From Occallatibacter gabretensis (lineage in GTDB: Bacteria > Acidobacteriota > Terriglobia > Terriglobales > Acidobacteriaceae): DNA of 64,000 bases. The stretch spans positions 62,001 to 126,000 of the forward strand of contig NZ_LAIJ01000007.1 in assembly GCF_001449115.1 (NCBI RefSeq), in the 5' to 3' direction. The notes under the pieces were generated by a model. It had not been told where the DNA came from, did not search any database, and saw only the letters and a list, made by a program, of their open reading frames with translations. The number at the start of each line of letters is the position of its first letter. The first letter of the stretch is position 1. A program made the translations under genes and the position numbers. Shown piece after piece: positions 61,147-64,000 of the stretch.

Positions 61147-62058
61147 ATGGCTCGTGCATTCTGGTCTGGTCAGCTACGCATTTCACTCGTATCGTTCGGA
61201 ATCAACTTGGTTCCTGCCTCCGAATCCAAAAGCGAAATCCGGTTTCATCAGCTCGATCGTCGCAGCGGAGAGCGCATTCGGCACCAAAAGGTGTCTGCCG
61301 TAGACGAAGAAGCGGTTGAGAAGGACGACATAGTTAAAGGTTACGAATATCGTAAGGGGAAATATATACAGCTGGAGCCGGCCGAGATTGCGCAGGTGCG
61401 AATCGCATCCCGTCACACGATTGAACTTGAGCAGTTTGTGAAGACGAGCGAGATTGATCCTGCCTATTATGAGAAGCCTTATTTTGTTTTGCCTGAAAAT
61501 GCAGCGCAAGAAGAAGCATTTGCCGTAGTACGCGCGGCGCTTGAAGATACGAAGGAAGCAGGCCTGGGAAAGATCGCGCTGAATGGCAGGGAACGCCTTG
61601 TTGCGGTATGCGTTCCAAACGATCCTAAGCTACGCGGCTTGATGGCTTATACGCTGCGATTTTCAACAGAACTGCGAAATGCAGCGGACTATTTTAAGGA
61701 CATGGCGAAGCACGCAGTTGATAGTGATCAGCTCTCCCTGGCAAAAGAGTTAATCCAAAGGAAGTCGGCTTCGTTTGAGCCAGACAAATTCACCGACAAC
61801 TACGAAGCTGCGCTGCGTGAATTGATTGACGCCAAGCTTAAGCATGTGGCTGTGCCGGTAGACGAGCCCCGCGAATCGCGTGGAAAAGTTATCAACCTAA
61901 TGGACGCGCTACGGCGCAGCGTAGGCGAACATGGCAAAGGAAAGAAGCCTATTGTTAGGGCTGACGGCAACGCCTCAAAAAGTCGAACAGGCAAACAGAC
62001 TTTACGGTTGATGCCCGCCCGCTCGCAGCGCGTGGATAAGCGCCGCAAGTCGGCCTGA
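61147..62058 (+). CDS. ku: DNA end-binding protein Ku
   Basis: Bacterial Ku homodimer subunit that encircles DNA ends for non-homologous end joining and recruits LigD. Of its 303 residues, the start ARAFWSGQLRISLVSFGINL is diagnostic, followed by the beta-barrel (FHQLDRRSGERIRHQKV, KGYEYRKGKYIQLEPAEI, YFVLPENAAQEEAFAVVR). A basic C-terminal tail follows (GKGKKPIVRADGNASKSRTG), which in Ku often binds DNA or LigD. GGAG lies 8 bases before the ATG. ligD follows after 10 bases. Confidence 0.95.
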   Translation: MARAFWSGQLRISLVSFGINLVPASESKSEIRFHQLDRRSGERIRHQKVSAVDEEAVEKDDIVKGYEYRKGKYIQLEPAEIAQVRIASRHTIELEQFVKTSEIDPAYYEKPYFVLPENAAQEEAFAVVRAALEDTKEAGLGKIALNGRERLVAVCVPNDPKLRGLMAYTLRFSTELRNAADYFKDMAKHAVDSDQLSLAKELIQRKSASFEPDKFTDNYEAALRELIDAKLKHVAVPVDEPRESRGKVINLMDALRRSVGEHGKGKKPIVRADGNASKSRTGKQTLRLMPARSQRVDKRRKSA

Positions 62059-62068
62059 GTCTGCAATC

Positions 62069-64000
62069 ATGGCCATCCGAAAGAAAGACCTCTCCGATTC
62101 GGCGAAACCTGCTGTCAAACGTCAACTTGCGAAGTACCGTGCAAAACGGGATTTCCAGTTGACTTCCGAGCCAACTGGAAATCCCGAGAAAAAGGAATCT
62201 GACCGCAAGCGCAAGGGCTTGGCTTTTGTGATTCAGAAGCATACGGCAACCCGCCTGCATTATGACTTCCGCCTGGAATGGAAGGGAGTTTTGAAGAGCT
62301 GGGCTGTGGCGAAGGGGCCAAGCTACAACCCGAAAGATAAGAGGCTGGCCATCCAGGTAGAAGATCATCCGCTTGAATACGGTGGCTTCGAAGGGATCAT
62401 TCCAAAGGGACAATATGGCGGAGGCACGGTGATGGTGTGGGACCGTGGAACGTGGGAACCGCTTGGCGATGCTGCCGCAGGGTTTCGCTATGGGAACCTA
62501 AAATTTGTGTTGCACGGCGAGAAGCTGCGTGGCCACTGGGTTCTTGTTCGCATGGCTGGTAAATTTGCGAATCAGCCGAAGCCGAGCTGGCTGCTAATTA
62601 AAGAACGAGATGGGGATGAATTGGAGCAAAGTGATGTTTCCATCACAGATGCGGCCCCGAACAGTGTACTGAGCGGGCGTGAGATGGATGCCATCGCTAA
62701 AGCGAAGGACGCGGTGTGGAATTCCAAGGCGGCAGATCATTCACACTTGGAAACCAAGCCTGTTGCTAAGCAGGGGAAGCCATCCAGCGCCAAATTGTTT
62801 TCAGGGATGAAGGCGCAGATCGCACATTTGCCAAAGGAATCACTACCACCTTTTGTGCCGCCGCAGCTCGCCTCGATGGCCACATCTTCATCCGGCGGCG
62901 AAGAGTGGGCGCATGAACTCAAACTTGATGGATATCGCATCCAGGCCCGAGTTGATCATGGAGCGCGCAAACCGGTTCAGCTTCTTACCCGGACGGCTTT
63001 GAACTGGACAACACGGTTGCGACCAATTGCTGAGGCAGTTGATGCACTGCCTGTCCACAGTGCTCTATTCGATGGAGAGGTTGTGGTGCTGGATGACAAC
63101 GGCACCTCGAGCTTTGCTAAGCTGCAGGCCGCATTTCAGGAGGGGGCACCGTATTCGCTTACTTATTTCATATTCGACCTGCTACACGTGGATGGCCGCA
63201 ATTTGCGCAATCTGCCGTTGCTAGAGCGAAAAGAGATTCTGGAGCAGATCATCTCCGGCCTACCTCCGGAAAGCTCGATTCGCATCAGTGAGCATATCTC
63301 TGGCGACGGCAAGATCATATTTGATAAAGCCTGTGGGCTGGGTGCTGAGGGAATCATCTCGAAGCTGGCAAAAGGTAAATATGTCTCGGGCCTCAGCAAC
63401 AGCTGGCTGAAATTGAAATGTTATCGAGAACAAGAGCTTGTCATTGGCGGATACACCCTTCCATCTAACGGGACCCATGGAATTGGCGCACTTCTACTGG
63501 GATACTACAAGGACAAGAAGCTCATTTATGCGGGTCGCACTGGGACTGGATTTACTCAGAAGACTCACCGCATGATGCGTGATCGCCTGGAATCCATCCG
63601 AAGCAAGGCATCTTCGTTTGTCGAGGTGCCTGCAGGAATGACCCGCGGAGTGCACTGGGTCAGGCCAGAGCTTGTAGCACAGATCGCTTTTGCCAACTGG
63701 ACCGCCGATAACCTTGTGCGGCAAGCTGCGTTTAAGGGTTTACGCGAGGACAAGCCCGCGAAGTCGGTTCAACGAGAAGAGGAGGGGCAAGTGTTGCCAA
63801 AAGATGCTAATACAAAGGCAAAGCCGCGACCGGCTCGAAGCAAGGCGCCGAACACTTCCAAGGCATCTGCTAACAGAGGTTCATCAGATCTTTCGGCGAT
63901 CCGTCTGACTCATCCTGACAAAGTGCTCGATAGTGCGTCCGGTCTTACCAAGGACGAGCTTGCACATTATTATGCCGCGGTTGGCCCTCATATGCTGCCG
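62069..64000 (+). CDS. ligD: NHEJ DNA ligase LigD, 3' end outside window
   Basis: 644 codons are present, still open at the window edge. Domains in order: 3'-phosphoesterase (about 45-190; HTATRLHYDFRLEWKGVLKS, EYGGFEGIIPKGQYGGGTV), ATP-dependent ligase (about 265-560; adenylated Lys285 in ELKLDGYRI, LFDGEVVVLD, EGIISKLAKGKY, WLKLKC), a basic linker and the start of the primase-like polymerase domain (RLTHPDKVLDSASGLTKDEL). The PE-LIG-POL order differs from the POL-PE-LIG order of mycobacterial LigD. Confidence 0.95.
   Translation, partial: MAIRKKDLSDSAKPAVKRQLAKYRAKRDFQLTSEPTGNPEKKESDRKRKGLAFVIQKHTATRLHYDFRLEWKGVLKSWAVAKGPSYNPKDKRLAIQVEDHPLEYGGFEGIIPKGQYGGGTVMVWDRGTWEPLGDAAAGFRYGNLKFVLHGEKLRGHWVLVRMAGKFANQPKPSWLLIKERDGDELEQSDVSITDAAPNSVLSGREMDAIAKAKDAVWNSKAADHSHLETKPVAKQGKPSSAKLFSGMKAQIAHLPKESLPPFVPPQLASMATSSSGGEEWAHELKLDGYRIQARVDHGARKPVQLLTRTALNWTTRLRPIAEAVDALPVHSALFDGEVVVLDDNGTSSFAKLQAAFQEGAPYSLTYFIFDLLHVDGRNLRNLPLLERKEILEQIISGLPPESSIRISEHISGDGKIIFDKACGLGAEGIISKLAKGKYVSGLSNSWLKLKCYREQELVIGGYTLPSNGTHGIGALLLGYYKDKKLIYAGRTGTGFTQKTHRMMRDRLESIRSKASSFVEVPAGMTRGVHWVRPELVAQIAFANWTADNLVRQAAFKGLREDKPAKSVQREEEGQVLPKDANTKAKPRPARSKAPNTSKASANRGSSDLSAIRLTHPDKVLDSASGLTKDELAHYYAAVGPHMLP

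Overview
This 64 kb window comes from the chromosome of an Acidobacteriota species, probably class Terriglobia (Acidobacteriaceae: Granulicella, Terriglobus or Edaphobacter type). The evidence is an Oar-like TonB-dependent receptor with an N-terminal carboxypeptidase-regulatory domain, an Acidobacterial VWFA-related secreted protein, many secreted beta-propeller or low-complexity proteins, a Ku-LigD repair pair, and dispersed palindromic repeats of the GGCTAAAGCC type. The genus is inferred from gene content only.

Layout. 0-1.8 kb: the end of a TetR regulator, a small membrane protein and an A-type Fe-S carrier. 1.9-8.5 kb (minus strand): a compact type IV pilus/type II secretion operon (PilC/GspF, PilB/GspE, PilM, PilN, PilO, a PilP/GspC-like protein and a GspG-like pseudopilin), with riboflavin genes ribD-ribE upstream on the same strand. 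10.9-13.4 kb: an acyltransferase-SGNH protein and an HNH protein. 13.7-25.6 kb: envelope and metabolic genes (TonB-domain protein, VWFA protein, S55/SpoIVB-like peptidase, zinc alcohol dehydrogenase, RidA, Hsp15, a racemase-like protein, a beta-propeller protein, a LolC/E-like permease). 25.6-29.5 kb: a very large GH13 enzyme, followed by tRNA-Ser(CGA).

30.1-46.2 kb is an accessory region that looks richer in A+T than its flanks. It holds a candidate biosynthetic cluster: an FAD oxidoreductase, a PhyH dioxygenase, an HPr-kinase-like protein, a GT87-propeller fusion, a GT1 glycosyltransferase, an amidohydrolase of the deaminase type, two SAM methyltransferases, a cobalamin-binding-type radical SAM enzyme, a GTP cyclohydrolase II homologue and an NTP_transf_5 nucleotidyltransferase. 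Two tiny ORFs sit at its upstream end, and TGTCA-rich motifs recur in several of its intergenic gaps. The product is unknown; a modified GTP-derived heterocycle or a modified peptide are the two hypotheses. Next to it lies a decayed sulfatase/outer-membrane-protein locus.

47.5-52.9 kb: a TonB-dependent receptor followed by an S9 prolyl-oligopeptidase, which suggests oligopeptide or glycopeptide use. 53-57.5 kb: a long Lhr helicase. 57.6-61 kb: a GH15 enzyme, an SDR and a DUF4230 membrane protein. 61.1 kb to the end: Ku and LigD (domain order phosphoesterase-ligase-polymerase, cut by the window end), a bacterial NHEJ operon.

The main non-coding finds are a two-copy repeat with conserved blocks that ends in a strong intrinsic terminator (541-812 and 10518-10750), and a palindromic element inserted in frame inside the S55 peptidase gene.
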